This document shows, one piece after another, positions 1 through 8,207 of a stretch of 64,000 bases of DNA (position 1 is the stretch's first letter; every line of letters starts with the position of its first letter). Under the pieces are notes generated by a model. It searched no databases. It was not told where the DNA came from and saw nothing but the letters and a program-made list of their open reading frames with translations. Location of the stretch: the NCBI GenBank assembly GCA_944333055.1, contig CALVKT010000052.1, positions 50,756 to 114,755 of the forward strand, written 5' to 3'. The DNA is from an uncultured Clostridia bacterium (GTDB taxonomy: Bacteria; Bacillota; Clostridia; Christensenellales; Aristaeellaceae). The translations under genes and the position numbers were made by a program.

Positions 1-1
1 G

Positions 2-340
2 TATTCGCTGATGCAGTGGTACAACTTCTACACCAAGGGGCAGCTCCACGACAACCTGATGCAAAAGGAAGCCGTCGCCGCCCGCCTGCTCGCCTACGAC
101 AACGTGAAGCTCTATGACTTTCAGGGGCGGCTCGACTGGATTTTGTGCCTGGATCACTACATCGACTACGAGCACTACGGCCCGCACATCAACGAAGCCA
201 TCACGGCGCACATCGCCGCCGACGAGCACCGCGTCACCGACGCGTCGCAGCTCAAGCAGACCGCCGCTACGCTCATCGAGTACGTCGACCGCCTGCGCCG
301 AAACGGCGCCTGGCCGGATTCCTTTGACGCCATCCCCTGA
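2..340 (+). CDS. SGNH-like protein, C-terminal part (5' end outside window)
   Basis: The frame is open from the first bases of the window, so only about 112 C-terminal residues are seen. They align with the C-terminus of the protein encoded at 1797-2855: both have YDF..R.DW.LDLD-like and HYG..IN.AI blocks (here YDFQGRLDWIL and HYGPHINEAI). The two are therefore paralogues flanking an MBOAT acyltransferase. By context the family is the SGNH/AlgX-like partner of cell-surface polysaccharide O-acetylation; this is inference, since the catalytic N-terminus is missing. It ends 17 bases before the MBOAT start, which has its own AAAGGAG site. Confidence 0.7.
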   Translation, partial: YSLMQWYNFYTKGQLHDNLMQKEAVAARLLAYDNVKLYDFQGRLDWILCLDHYIDYEHYGPHINEAITAHIAADEHRVTDASQLKQTAATLIEYVDRLRRNGAWPDSFDAIP

Positions 341-357
341 ACCAAAGGAGAAACGAT

Positions 358-1791
358 ATGCTGTTCAATTCCTACGTCTTCATCCTGGCCTTCCTGCCGC
401 TGACGCTGATCGTCTACTTCCTGCTGGGCAAGCTGCCCGAACGCTGCCCGCTCAACAAGCTGTTCCTGGTCGTCGCGTCCTTCGTGTTCTACGGCTACAA
501 CAACCCCAGCTACGTGCCGATCATGCTCTCCAGCATCCTGATCAACTACGCGCTCAGCCAGCTCATGCTCATCGCCGAAAAGAAGGCGGTGCGCCTGCCG
601 CTGATGCTGCTGGGCCTGGGCTTTAACCTGGGCATCCTGTTCTACTTCAAGTATCACGACTTCTTCGTCTCCAACCTCAACAGCCTGCTGGGCACGTCCT
701 TTGCGCTGCACCATCTGATGCTCCCGCTGGGCATCTCGTTTTTCACCTTCCAGCAGCTCTCCTACGTGATCGACAGCTACAAGCGCACCGTGCCGCGCTA
801 CAACCTGCTCGACTATGCGCTGTTCGTCACGTTCTTCCCGCAGCTCGTCGCCGGCCCGATCGTGCTGCACAACGAGGTCGTGCCGCAGTTTGCGGACAGA
901 AAGAACCACCGCTTCAACTTCGACAACTTCGCGCCCGGCCTCTACGCCTTCGCGCTGGGCCTGTTCAAGAAGGTCATCGTCGCCGATACGTTCGGCATCG
1001 CGGTGGAGGAGGGCTACGCCAACGCGCTCACGCTCAACACCGCCGAGGCGTGGTTCGTGGCCATCGGCTACACCCTCCAGCTCTACTTCGACTTCTCCGG
1101 TTACTGCGACGTCGCCACCGGCGTGGGCCTGATGTTCAACATCAAGATCCCGCTCAACTTCAATTCGCCCTACAAGGCGATGAACATCCGCGAGTTCTGG
1201 CAGCGCTGGCACATGACGCTCTCCCGCTTCCTGACCACCTACATCTATTTCCCGCTGGGCGGCAGCCGCAGAGGGATGGCGCGCACCTGCGTCAACCTGC
1301 TGATCGTGTTCCTGGCCAGCGGCCTGTGGCACGGCGCGGGCTGGCTCTTCCTGCTCTGGGGCCTGCTCCACGGCGTGGCCAGCGTGCTCTATCGCCTGTT
1401 TCAAAAGCAGTACGACGCGCTGCACCCCGCGCTGCAGTGGCTCATGACGTTCCTCTTCGTGGTCGTCGCGTGGGTCTTCTTCCGCGCCACGAGCATGGCC
1501 GACGCCATGGCGATCCTCAAGTCCATGTTCATGATGGACTTTGGCCCCATCCGCGATTCCATCACATCCGCCTTCGCGCTGCCCGGCGGCATCCGCCCCG
1601 GCTACAACGCCATCTTCATGATGGCCTGGTACGCGCTCTCGCTCTTTGCCTGCCTGGGCCTGCGCAACACGTATGAGAAGACGATGACCTTCAAGCCCAC
1701 GCTGCTCAACGCCTGCTCCACCGTGCTGCTCATCCTCTACGTCACGCTCTCCCTCTCCAACGTCAGCGTGTTCCTCTACTTCAACTTCTGA
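358..1791 (+). CDS. MBOAT family membrane O-acyltransferase (AlgI/DltB-like)
   Basis: A 477-residue polytopic membrane protein, the usual length for AlgI/PatA/DltB-type acyltransferases. These take an acyl group (usually acetyl) from the cytoplasm to an exported polysaccharide through the membrane. Visible family signatures are the central EFWQRWHMTLSRFL block near residues 279-292 and the SGLWHGAGW motif, whose His (about residue 325) is the conserved catalytic His. The start has an AAAGGAG ribosome site. It sits between two paralogous SGNH-like proteins, the normal partner type, with gaps of 17 and 5 bases, so the three form one operon. D-alanylation (DltB) is less likely because no dltA/C/D is nearby. 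The acceptor polymer is unknown. Confidence 0.9.
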   Translation: MLFNSYVFILAFLPLTLIVYFLLGKLPERCPLNKLFLVVASFVFYGYNNPSYVPIMLSSILINYALSQLMLIAEKKAVRLPLMLLGLGFNLGILFYFKYHDFFVSNLNSLLGTSFALHHLMLPLGISFFTFQQLSYVIDSYKRTVPRYNLLDYALFVTFFPQLVAGPIVLHNEVVPQFADRKNHRFNFDNFAPGLYAFALGLFKKVIVADTFGIAVEEGYANALTLNTAEAWFVAIGYTLQLYFDFSGYCDVATGVGLMFNIKIPLNFNSPYKAMNIREFWQRWHMTLSRFLTTYIYFPLGGSRRGMARTCVNLLIVFLASGLWHGAGWLFLLWGLLHGVASVLYRLFQKQYDALHPALQWLMTFLFVVVAWVFFRATSMADAMAILKSMFMMDFGPIRDSITSAFALPGGIRPGYNAIFMMAWYALSLFACLGLRNTYEKTMTFKPTLLNACSTVLLILYVTLSLSNVSVFLYFNF

Positions 1792-1796
1792 TCGCC

Positions 1797-2855
1797 ATGA
1801 AAAAGAAAACCTGGTCTCTTTTGTGTCTGTGCGCGCTCGCGGGCATCTTCGCCCTGATCAGCGCCGTGGTCATCGCCGTCGATCCGTTTCAGGTCTACCG
1901 CCTGGCCACGCGCTATCTGCCGCCGATCGACAACACCACGCAGGTGTACGCCAACGCGGGCATCGTGCGCCATTACGAATACGACAGCGCCATCGTGGGC
2001 ACGTCGGTCACGGAGAACTTCCGCCCCTCGCAGATGGACGCGCTGCTCGGCGGCCGCTTCATCAAGCTGTGCACCTCCGCGGGCACCGCGTATAACCACG
2101 CGCTGCTGCTCGACCTCGCCTTTGAGACGCACGACATGCGCCGCGTCGTCTACGGGCTGGACGTCTATTCCTTCATCGCCGGCACGGACGAGACGGGCAG
2201 CGACGTGCCGATGTACCTCTACGACCACAATCCCGTGAACGACGTGCAGTATTGGCTCAACCGCAGCGTGCTGGGCAGCTTCCTGCCGCGCTGCCTGCGC
2301 ACGTGGGGCCGGACGCAGGACGACTCGATCCGCGACAGCATGTACAGCTGGGCGGGCAAGGACGATTACGGCCTCGTCGCGCTCTACAACGCGCAGTTTA
2401 CCCCGCCGCAGGAGAGCGACCCCGCCGACAAGCACGTGCAAGCCGCGCTGGACAACCTGAACGCACACGTCCTTCCCTTGATCCAGGCGCATCCCGAAAC
2501 GCAGTTTGACTTCTTCTTCCCGCCGTATTCGGCGGCGGAATGGGCGAGCATGCAGAGCAAGGGCACGCTGGAGAGCATGCTGACGCTGCGCGGGCTCTGT
2601 TACGACGTGCTCAGCGCCCATGAGAACGTGACGGTCTACGACTTCGCCGCGCGCGAGGACTGGGTGCTCGATCTGGACAACTACAAGGACACGCTGCACT
2701 ACGGCGCCTGGATCAACGACGCCATCGTCGAGGACATCGCCGCAGGCCGCTGCGCCGTCGCCGACCGCGCGCAGCTGGACGAATCGACAGCGCAGCTTCG
2801 CGCCTGGGCGGACGCCATCCTCTCCGCCGGGCATTGGATCTACGATGGCCACTGA
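1797..2855 (+). CDS. SGNH-like protein, partner of the MBOAT acyltransferase
   Basis: A 352-residue protein with a single N-terminal membrane/signal segment (residues about 7-28), then a soluble extracellular domain. An IVGTSVTENF stretch near residue 64 resembles the GxS nucleophile block of SGNH/DltD-like proteins, and a conserved DxxH-like region occurs near the C-terminus (LHYGAWIND). It begins only 5 bases after the MBOAT stop with no clear ribosome site, which suggests translational coupling. Its C-terminus is paralogous to the partial gene at the left edge. Inferred role: extracytoplasmic transfer of the acyl group to a surface glycan. Catalysis is not proven from sequence alone. Confidence 0.7.
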   Translation: MKKKTWSLLCLCALAGIFALISAVVIAVDPFQVYRLATRYLPPIDNTTQVYANAGIVRHYEYDSAIVGTSVTENFRPSQMDALLGGRFIKLCTSAGTAYNHALLLDLAFETHDMRRVVYGLDVYSFIAGTDETGSDVPMYLYDHNPVNDVQYWLNRSVLGSFLPRCLRTWGRTQDDSIRDSMYSWAGKDDYGLVALYNAQFTPPQESDPADKHVQAALDNLNAHVLPLIQAHPETQFDFFFPPYSAAEWASMQSKGTLESMLTLRGLCYDVLSAHENVTVYDFAAREDWVLDLDNYKDTLHYGAWINDAIVEDIAAGRCAVADRAQLDESTAQLRAWADAILSAGHWIYDGH

Positions 2856-2888
2856 ACGGCATTGTTCTGCGCATCGCAAGGAGGCATC

Positions 2889-4070
2889 ATGAACCGGCAA
2901 CCCCCCATTCGCGGCAGGAAGAAGCGGCGCGCCGCCGCCAATCCGCTGCTGCGCGTGCTGCTCGCCGCGCTCGGCGTCGCGCTCATCGTCGCGCTGTGCG
3001 CGCTGATCACGCCGCTGATGCCGCAAGTCGATCCCTCCACGATGCAGCCCGCGGCGGCGCCCACCGCCACGCCCGTGCCCACGCCCTCGCCGGAGCCGAC
3101 CATCACCCCCACGCCCGCCATCTACGCGCCCTTCGGCGCGCAATACGGCCACGGCGGCGAAGACCTGCTGCCCGAAACGCCGGCGCCGTCCGCCACGCCC
3201 ACGCCCACGCCGCAGCCGACGCCCTCGCCCACATCGGGCTACACGACGCTGCGCAAGGGCTCGACCGGCGCGCAGGTCGCGCGCATGCAGCAGGCGCTCA
3301 TCGACCTCGGATATCTCTCCGGCGCGGCGGACGGCGATTTCGGCAGCGGCACGCAGCGCGCCGTCACGCAGTTTCAGGCGGTCAACGGCCTGAGCGCGGA
3401 CGGCATCGCGGGCACGAAGACGCTGACGCTGCTCTACGGCGGCGACGCGCTCTCCGCCGACGAGGCGCCGGAGATGGACTACCTGATGCTCGTCAACCGC
3501 GACAATGCGCTCCCAGCGGACTACGTGCCCACCGACCTGGTGGCCATCGCGGACGTGATCCCCGAAAGCGTGCTCAAGGTCAAGTACCGGGGCACGGAGG
3601 CCAACCGCGTCGCGACGCAGGCGCTCTACCGCATGCTTGAGGACGCCATTGAGGACGGCGTGAGCAACTGGCAGGTCTCCTCCGCCTACCGGCGCTACAG
3701 CGACCAGCAGGCGCTGGTGGATCAATCCGTGGCCCGCTATCAGAAGAACAATCCCAGCTGGAGCCGCGACCGCTGCCTCTCGGCGACGTACCAGACCGTC
3801 GCGCCCGCGGGCACCAGTGAGCACATGACCGGCCTCGCCTTTGACATCACCGTGCCGGGCGTCTCCTTCACCGGCACCGAGCAGCAGAAGTGGCTTCACG
3901 AGCACTGCTACGAATACGGCTTCGTCGTGCGCTTCACGGAGGAGAAGCAGGCGATCACCGGCTTCCTCGCCGAGAGCTGGCACATCCGCTACGTCGGCAC
4001 CGAGGCCGCGCAGATCATGACCTACAACGACTGGTGTCTGGAGGAATACGTCGAGAAGATGGGCCTGTGA
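2889..4070 (+). CDS. D-alanyl-D-alanine carboxypeptidase, VanY family, with peptidoglycan-binding domain
   Basis: I start at ATG 2889, behind AAGGAGG, rather than at the in-frame ATG 27 bases upstream. The 393-residue product has a basic N-terminus and one membrane anchor (about residues 18-40), then a Thr/Pro-rich linker. A PG_binding_1 repeat follows (about 117-190, LRKGSTGAQVARMQQAL), then a VanY metallopeptidase domain. Zinc-site motifs are SEHMTGLAFDI (His about 312, Asp about 319) and ESWHIRYVG near 362-370. The family trims the terminal D-Ala of peptidoglycan stem peptides outside the membrane. It follows the O-acetylation genes by 33 bases and may be in the same transcript. Domain identity is secure; any link to glycopeptide resistance is not implied. 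Confidence 0.9.
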   Translation: MNRQPPIRGRKKRRAAANPLLRVLLAALGVALIVALCALITPLMPQVDPSTMQPAAAPTATPVPTPSPEPTITPTPAIYAPFGAQYGHGGEDLLPETPAPSATPTPTPQPTPSPTSGYTTLRKGSTGAQVARMQQALIDLGYLSGAADGDFGSGTQRAVTQFQAVNGLSADGIAGTKTLTLLYGGDALSADEAPEMDYLMLVNRDNALPADYVPTDLVAIADVIPESVLKVKYRGTEANRVATQALYRMLEDAIEDGVSNWQVSSAYRRYSDQQALVDQSVARYQKNNPSWSRDRCLSATYQTVAPAGTSEHMTGLAFDITVPGVSFTGTEQQKWLHEHCYEYGFVVRFTEEKQAITGFLAESWHIRYVGTEAAQIMTYNDWCLEEYVEKMGL

Positions 4071-4771
4071 CAAGGGTATAGACAACCGCCCCGCAGCATG
4101 GCTGCGGGGCGGTTCGCTGATGGCCTTCTTCTTCGAACCAATCCCAGCGCGCCCGATGCAATCGCGAGCGCCGCCCAGAGGGCAATGCCGGGGTCGCCAG
4201 TCTGCGGCAATGTGATATTCGATTCAGCCATGATTGTCAGCTCTTCCCTGATGGGTATGCTAAGCGCGTGATCATTTGCGTCTTTATCGGAGACATTGGC
4301 CGAAATCGAAACGCTGTCGCCGCCCTGCTCAGCCATAAACGTCGCGGTATACACATGACCGTTTTGGACAGTTTTAGACTTTGGCACAGCGTTTTGAACA
4401 TCGATCACCATTTCATCAGCCGTCGGAAGTCCCTCGCTGTGATTGAAGTGATTGGCCATCTCAACCTTCACGACAATCTCTTCTCCGGCGAAGACCCTCT
4501 CGCCCGGCTCGACCGTTACCTTCATCTCCGGTTCAACCTTGAATGTCATCACATCCGTCGGGAAGTCATCGCAGGTTTCGTCACACGAATACCAATCCTT
4601 GTCTTTTCCCTTCAGCACCACATCGGACAAGTCTACCGTCGCAGCGTGTCCTGTTCTTGAATACTGCTGTCCACTCCGTCTGTATGCATGACAGAATACC
4701 TCTTCACATGTCCAGTTTCTCTTTCCTCTGTGTCCAGTCTTGGTCTGCCGCTTTGCCCTGCGGGAAAACAA
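4022..4771 (-). pseudogene. LPxTG-anchored surface protein fragment
   Basis: The open frame codes for a C-terminal cell-wall sorting signal: LPQTGD, then a hydrophobic segment and RRRR. Ahead of it is a beta-rich, Asp/Glu-rich domain of about 150 residues. The natural stop is missing: after RRRRPSAN the frame runs another 30 or so residues through the hairpin at 4085-4115 into the end of the VanY gene. The N-terminus has no signal peptide and abuts transposase-like DNA at 4800 onward. I therefore read it as the remnant of a larger sortase substrate. A functional short protein cannot be excluded. No sortase gene is in this window. Confidence 0.55.
4085..4115. terminator. Strong GC hairpin after the carboxypeptidase gene
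   Basis: An 11-12 bp stem (CCGCCCCGCAG / CTGCGGGGCGG) lies 15 bases after the stop of the VanY gene. No good T-run follows on either strand, so it could act as a weak bidirectional terminator or transcript stabiliser. The LPxTG fragment frame on the minus strand reads straight through it. Confidence 0.6.
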
Positions 4772-4814
4772 TCGGACATTGCCTGTATTCTATTTCATGG
4801 CAGCCAGGGCCGCG

Positions 4815-5275
4815 GAGTGACCTGTCCGATGGATCTGGCGCTGTTCAAGCACCGGGCGCGGGAGCATGGGGCGAACTACGAAAGCCGGGAAGCCTGCAGC
4901 ACCTGTCCAAGCCGGTGCATGGACTCCAAAAATACAATGGCGGTCCGCATCGGACACAACACCGACATCGCAGCCGTCCGGATGTACGGAGATCCGGCTG
5001 ATCCACGTCGGAAGCTGCCGCCCCGCTTTCAGCCGCACAACGGCCTGAGAGGCCGCAGAAACCTGCGCGTGTCCGCATGACCATCCGGCGCAACCCGGAG
5101 GACATGCAGCGAAGAAAGGAGCCGGGCAAACATCCGTTCCGGACGGTGAAGCGGCATGACGGCGCCCATTTGTTCCTGTGCCGGGGAGAGGAGCGCTGAG
5201 CGCCGAGATCGCCCTCCGCCTCCTCGCCTATGCGTCTCGCCGCGCCAACCATGTCTGGGTGCCGACGCACTTGCC
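4815..5275 (+). pseudogene. IS1182-type transposase remnant, frameshifted
   Basis: Three successive plus-strand frames together resemble the C-terminal third of IS1182/DDE-type transposases. Frame 2 (about 4815-5080) has the CPxD start and CSTCPSRC cysteine block, then VRIGHNT and VRMYGDP. Frame 1 (5077-5199) has KHPFRTVKRHDGAHLFLCRG, matching the family's EHPFGTVKxxxGAxxxLxRG box. Frame 3 (5196 on) has LSAEIALRLLAYASRRANHV, matching the terminal AE-LSFLAYNLKR block. Frames change near 5077 and 5196. The N-terminal two thirds and the element ends are not recognisable, so it is dead DNA. It lies beside the truncated LPxTG gene and may have broken it. Confidence 0.75.
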
Positions 5276-5293
5276 GCGCACTTTCACGAAAAA

Positions 5294-5335
5294 GACCGGA
5301 AAAACAGGGGCTGAAAGGCCCTCGTTTTTCCGGTC
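5294..5335 (-). terminator. Long hairpin, probable second terminator of tRNA-Ala
   Basis: A perfect 12-bp stem (GACCGGAAAAAC / GTTTTTCCGGTC) is extended inwards by AGGG/CCCT pairing. On the minus strand it is followed by TTTTT. It lies downstream of tRNA-Ala and could serve as a backup terminator. It could also be a leftover of the neighbouring insertion sequence. Confidence 0.6.
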
Positions 5336-5370
5336 TCGGGAAAATAGCATCAAAAATAGAAATAAAAAAG

Positions 5371-5392
5371 TCTGAAAACCAGAGTTTTCAGA
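5371..5392 (-). terminator. Rho-independent terminator of tRNA-Ala
   Basis: A 9-bp stem TCTGAAAAC / GTTTTCAGA is followed on the minus strand by a run of six T. It begins 8 bases after the tRNA CCA end. Confidence 0.85.
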
Positions 5393-5399
5393 CAAATCG

Positions 5400-5475
5400 T
5401 GGTGGAGCATAGGGGAGTCGAACCCCTGACCTTTTGAATGCCATTCAAACGCGCTACCAACTGCGCTAATGCCCC
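5400..5475 (-). tRNA. tRNA-Ala(GGC)
   Basis: A 76-nt cloverleaf is readable on the minus strand. It has acceptor GGGGCAT/ATGCTCC with one G-U pair, D-arm GCGCAGTTGGTAGCGC, and a 5-bp anticodon stem TTTGA/TCAAA around loop ATGGCAT. The T-arm is AGGGGTTCGACTCCCCT, with discriminator A and encoded CCA. The anticodon is GGC, reading GCC/GCU alanine codons. It has its own promoter and terminator. Confidence 0.95.
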
Positions 5476-5488
5476 GTCAACAGAGGCT

Positions 5489-5517
5489 ATTATACCGTAT
5501 TCCCGGATGCTTGTCAA
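5489..5517 (-). promoter_or_regulatory. Promoter of tRNA-Ala
   Basis: On the minus strand TTGACA and TATAAT are separated by exactly 17 bases, ending about 14 bases before the tRNA 5' end. It is a consensus housekeeping sigma-factor promoter. Confidence 0.85.
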
Positions 5518-5654
5518 TCACTTTTTTCTCTTTTCGCGATCTTTTTTTGTCTGCCGCCCGCCGCATCCGCCTTTCCCGCCGGGCGACGGCCGGATTTGTG
5601 CATCTTTGCCGGAAGGCGCTCATTCGATTTGGACACGGATTGGGGAAAAAATGT

Positions 5655-5694
5655 TTGACAAGGCTAACGATCTGTGGTACAATGCCGACGTTAG
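5655..5694 (+). promoter_or_regulatory. Promoter of feoA with a CTAAC...GTTAG pair
   Basis: TTGACA (5655-5660) and TACAAT (5678-5683) are 17 bases apart. The inverted pentamers CTAAC (5664-5668) and GTTAG (5690-5694) flank the -10 box. The same pentamers, closer together, precede feoB at 5991-6006. They look like candidate sites for an iron repressor of the DtxR family, but the match to the 19-bp DtxR consensus is partial. Confidence 0.7.
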
Positions 5695-5728
5695 GAGAAC
5701 CAAACAATCTTGACGAGGAGGATACACG

Positions 5729-5941
5729 ATGAATCTGACGCATGCAGAGCACGGCCGGGAATATGTGATTCAGCATATCGCGACGGATGACGCGGAGATG
5801 GACGCCTTCCTCTTCTCGCTGGGCTGCTACGCCGGCGAACCGATCACCGTCGTCTCGCACCTGAAGGGCGGCTGCGTCGTCTCCATCAAGGATGGACGCT
5901 ATACGATCGACCGCCAGCTCGCCTCGGCCATTCAGGTCTGA
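5729..5941 (+). CDS. feoA: Ferrous iron transport protein A
   Basis: A 70-residue SH3-like FeoA protein, typical length. It carries the family's core of LGCYAGEPITVVSHLKGGCVVSIKDGRYTIDR-like beta strands near residues 30-64. FeoA is a small cytosolic partner of the FeoB permease. The start follows GAGGAGG. The gene has a consensus promoter at 5655-5683 and precedes feoB. An intergenic hairpin (about 5953-5973, ACCGGCG/CGCCGGT then TTCTTTT) may partly terminate the transcript between feoA and feoB. Confidence 0.9.
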   Translation: MNLTHAEHGREYVIQHIATDDAEMDAFLFSLGCYAGEPITVVSHLKGGCVVSIKDGRYTIDRQLASAIQV

Positions 5942-5952
5942 TTCGCCTGCAG

Positions 5953-6006
5953 ACCGGCGAACGCCACGCCGGTTTCTTTTCAGGGGGATAGTTAGTAAAA
6001 TCTAAC
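5953..6006 (+). promoter_or_regulatory. feoA-feoB spacer: hairpin plus GTTAG-N6-CTAAC palindrome
   Basis: The spacer holds ACCGGCG...CGCCGGT followed by TTCTTTT (attenuator-like), then GTTAGTAAAATCTAAC at 5991-6006, a 5+6+5 palindrome. The palindrome repeats the pentamers seen at the feoA promoter. It may be an operator for a DtxR-family repressor such as the one encoded at 15168-15569. This is inference. Confidence 0.45.
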
Positions 6007-6036
6007 AAATAACACCCATGCACAGGAGGAAACAAT

Positions 6037-8034
6037 ATGCGAATTGCCTTTGCCGGAAACCCCAACAGTGGCAAGACCACCATGTACAATGCCCTGACGG
6101 GCCGCAGCGAACGCGTGGGCAACTGGGCCGGCGTCACCGTGGAAAAGAAGGAAGCGCCCATCAAGCATAGCTTCTGCCCGGACGGCCGGACGCTCGTGGC
6201 GGTTGATCTGCCGGGCGCGTACTCGATGTCCCCGTTCACCTCGGAGGAGAGCATCACCAGCAGCTACGTCAAGAACGAGAAGCCGGACGTGCTCATCAAC
6301 ATCGTGGACGCCACGAACCTGAGCCGCAGCCTGTTCTTCACCACGCAGCTGCTGGAGCTGGGCATACCGACCGTCGTGGCGCTCAACAAGAGCGACATCA
6401 ACCGCAGGAAGGAGACGGTCATCGATGTGCCGGCGCTCAGCGAGGCGCTGGGCTGCCCGGTGGTGGAGACCGTCTCCACGGCGTCCGGGGACAGTGGCCT
6501 GGCCGAGCTGGTGAAGGTCGCCGCCTCCCTCGCGGGCAAGGGACAGACGGCCCCCTATCGTCAGAAGGGCATCGACCTGACGCAACGCGAGGCCGTCGTG
6601 CAGGCAGACAAACAGCGCTTCGCGTTCGTCAACAAGATCGTCGAGCGCGTGGAGACGCGCAAGGTGTACACCCGCGACAAGAACGCGCAGGACCGCATCG
6701 ACGCCGTGCTGACCCATCCGCTCGCGGGCATCCCGATCTTCGCGCTGGTCATGTTCCTGGTGTTCGACGTGTCCCAGTCCAGCCTCGGCCCGCTGCTCGC
6801 CGACACGCTGGTGGCGTGGATCGAGGCGTTCCAGGGCGTCGTCGCGGAGCTCGTCGCCGACGCGCATCCGCTGCTGCAGGCCCTGCTGGTGGATGGCATC
6901 ATCGGCGGCGTGGGCGCCGTCGTCGGTTTCCTGCCGCTGGTGATGGTCATGTACTTCCTCATCGCGCTGCTGGAGGACTGCGGCTACATGGCGCGCGTGT
7001 CCGTCGTGCTCGACCCGATCTTCAAGAAGGTCGGCCTGTCCGGCAAGTCCGTCATCCCGTTCGTCATTGGCACCGGCTGTGCCATTCCGGGCGTGATGGC
7101 CTGCCGCACCATCCGCAACGAGCGCGAGCGCCGCGCCACCGCGATGCTCACGCCCTTCATGCCCTGCGGCGCAAAGCTGCCGGTCATCGCGCTGTTCGCC
7201 GGCGTGTTCTTCGCGGATGCGTCCTGGGTCGGCACGCTGATGTACTTCGTGGGCATCCTGCTCATCTTCCTGGGCGCGCTGCTGGTCAATCGCATCGCAG
7301 GCCACAAGAATCGCAAGTCCTTCTTTATCATGGAGCTGCCTGAGTACAAGATCCCCAGCGTGAAGCGCGCGTTCTTCTCCATGTGTGCCCGCGGCTGGGC
7401 CTACGTGGTCAAGGCCGGCACGATCATCCTCGTGTGCAACACGGCCGTGCAGATCATGCAGTCCTTCACCCCCGCGCTGACGCTCGTGGAGGAGGGCATG
7501 GCCGATACCTCCATCCTCGCCGCCATCGCCAGGCCGTTCGCCGTGCTGCTGGTGCCCATCGTGGGCGTCGCCGCCTGGCAGCTGGCCGCCGCCGCGATCA
7601 CCGGCTTCATCGCCAAGGAGAACGTCGTGGGCACGCTGGCCGTCTGCTACGGCGTGACCAACTTCATCGACACCGAGGAGCTCGCGCTGGTCGGCGGCTC
7701 CGCCGAGGTCGCCGCGCTCTTCTCCCTGACGAAGGCCGCCGCGCTGGCGTACCTGATGTTCAACCTCTTCACCCCGCCGTGCTTCGCCGCGCTGGGCGCG
7801 ATGAACGCCGAGATCAGCGACCGCAAGTGGTTCTGGGGCGGCGTCGCGCTGCAATTTGCCACCGGCTACACCGTGGCGTTCCTCGTCTACCAGATCGGCA
7901 CGCTGATCACGACGGGCGCGCCGGGCGCAGGCTTCCTGCCGGGCCTGATCGTGGTCGCCGCGATCGCCGCCTGCATCCTCTACCTCATCCACCGGACCGA
8001 CGCGCATCTCAAGGCGGAATACGCCGCGCACTGA
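6037..8034 (+). CDS. feoB: Ferrous iron transport protein B (GTPase-coupled permease)
   Basis: A 665-residue FeoB. The N-terminal G domain shows G1 GNPNSGKTT (residues 7-15), G3 DLPGAYS (about 57-63) and G4 NKSD (about 118-121). The membrane part carries the Gate motifs, including GTGCAIPGVMACRT near residue 345 and a Cys-containing LFTPPCFAALGAM near 575. It imports Fe(II) across the cytoplasmic membrane under low-oxygen conditions, fitting an anaerobe. The start follows AGGAGGA. It is followed 10 bases later by the small Cys-rich FeoB partner, so feoA-feoB and that gene form one uptake unit. Confidence 0.97.
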   Translation: MRIAFAGNPNSGKTTMYNALTGRSERVGNWAGVTVEKKEAPIKHSFCPDGRTLVAVDLPGAYSMSPFTSEESITSSYVKNEKPDVLINIVDATNLSRSLFFTTQLLELGIPTVVALNKSDINRRKETVIDVPALSEALGCPVVETVSTASGDSGLAELVKVAASLAGKGQTAPYRQKGIDLTQREAVVQADKQRFAFVNKIVERVETRKVYTRDKNAQDRIDAVLTHPLAGIPIFALVMFLVFDVSQSSLGPLLADTLVAWIEAFQGVVAELVADAHPLLQALLVDGIIGGVGAVVGFLPLVMVMYFLIALLEDCGYMARVSVVLDPIFKKVGLSGKSVIPFVIGTGCAIPGVMACRTIRNERERRATAMLTPFMPCGAKLPVIALFAGVFFADASWVGTLMYFVGILLIFLGALLVNRIAGHKNRKSFFIMELPEYKIPSVKRAFFSMCARGWAYVVKAGTIILVCNTAVQIMQSFTPALTLVEEGMADTSILAAIARPFAVLLVPIVGVAAWQLAAAAITGFIAKENVVGTLAVCYGVTNFIDTEELALVGGSAEVAALFSLTKAAALAYLMFNLFTPPCFAALGAMNAEISDRKWFWGGVALQFATGYTVAFLVYQIGTLITTGAPGAGFLPGLIVVAAIAACILYLIHRTDAHLKAEYAAH

Positions 8035-8044
8035 AAGGAGAACC

Positions 8045-8203
8045 ATGATCAACGTTCTGCTCATCCTCGTGCTCGTGCTGATTGTCGGCGGCGCAGCGTT
8101 CTACCTGCGCCGGGCAAAGAAGAATGGCGTCAAGTGCATCGGCTGCCCGTCCGGCAAGACCTGTAGCGGCGGCTGCGGCGGCTGCCCGCACCAATCCGCA
8201 TAA
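8045..8203 (+). CDS. FeoB-associated Cys-rich membrane protein
   Basis: A 52-residue protein encoded 10 bases after feoB with an AAAGGAG site. It has one N-terminal membrane helix (residues 3-20: VLLILVLVLIVGGAAF) and a short basic stretch. The Cys-rich tail is KCIGCPSGKTCSGGCGGCPH, with six cysteines. This is the standard architecture of the small proteins found after feoB in Firmicutes. The function is unproven; metal hand-off or a redox role is suggested by the cysteines. Confidence 0.9.
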   Translation: MINVLLILVLVLIVGGAAFYLRRAKKNGVKCIGCPSGKTCSGGCGGCPHQSA

Positions 8204-8207
8204 ACCC

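Noticed and set aside
1776..4085. 769-codon minus-strand open frame opposite the SGNH and VanY genes
   Set aside because: Arg/Val/Gly/Asp-rich sequence with no domain; it is the antisense shadow of GC-rich genes whose plus-strand products have clear families.
5992..8064. 690-codon minus-strand open frame opposite feoB
   Set aside because: Antisense of a perfect FeoB; composition (His/Arg/Asp-rich) is typical of GC shadows.
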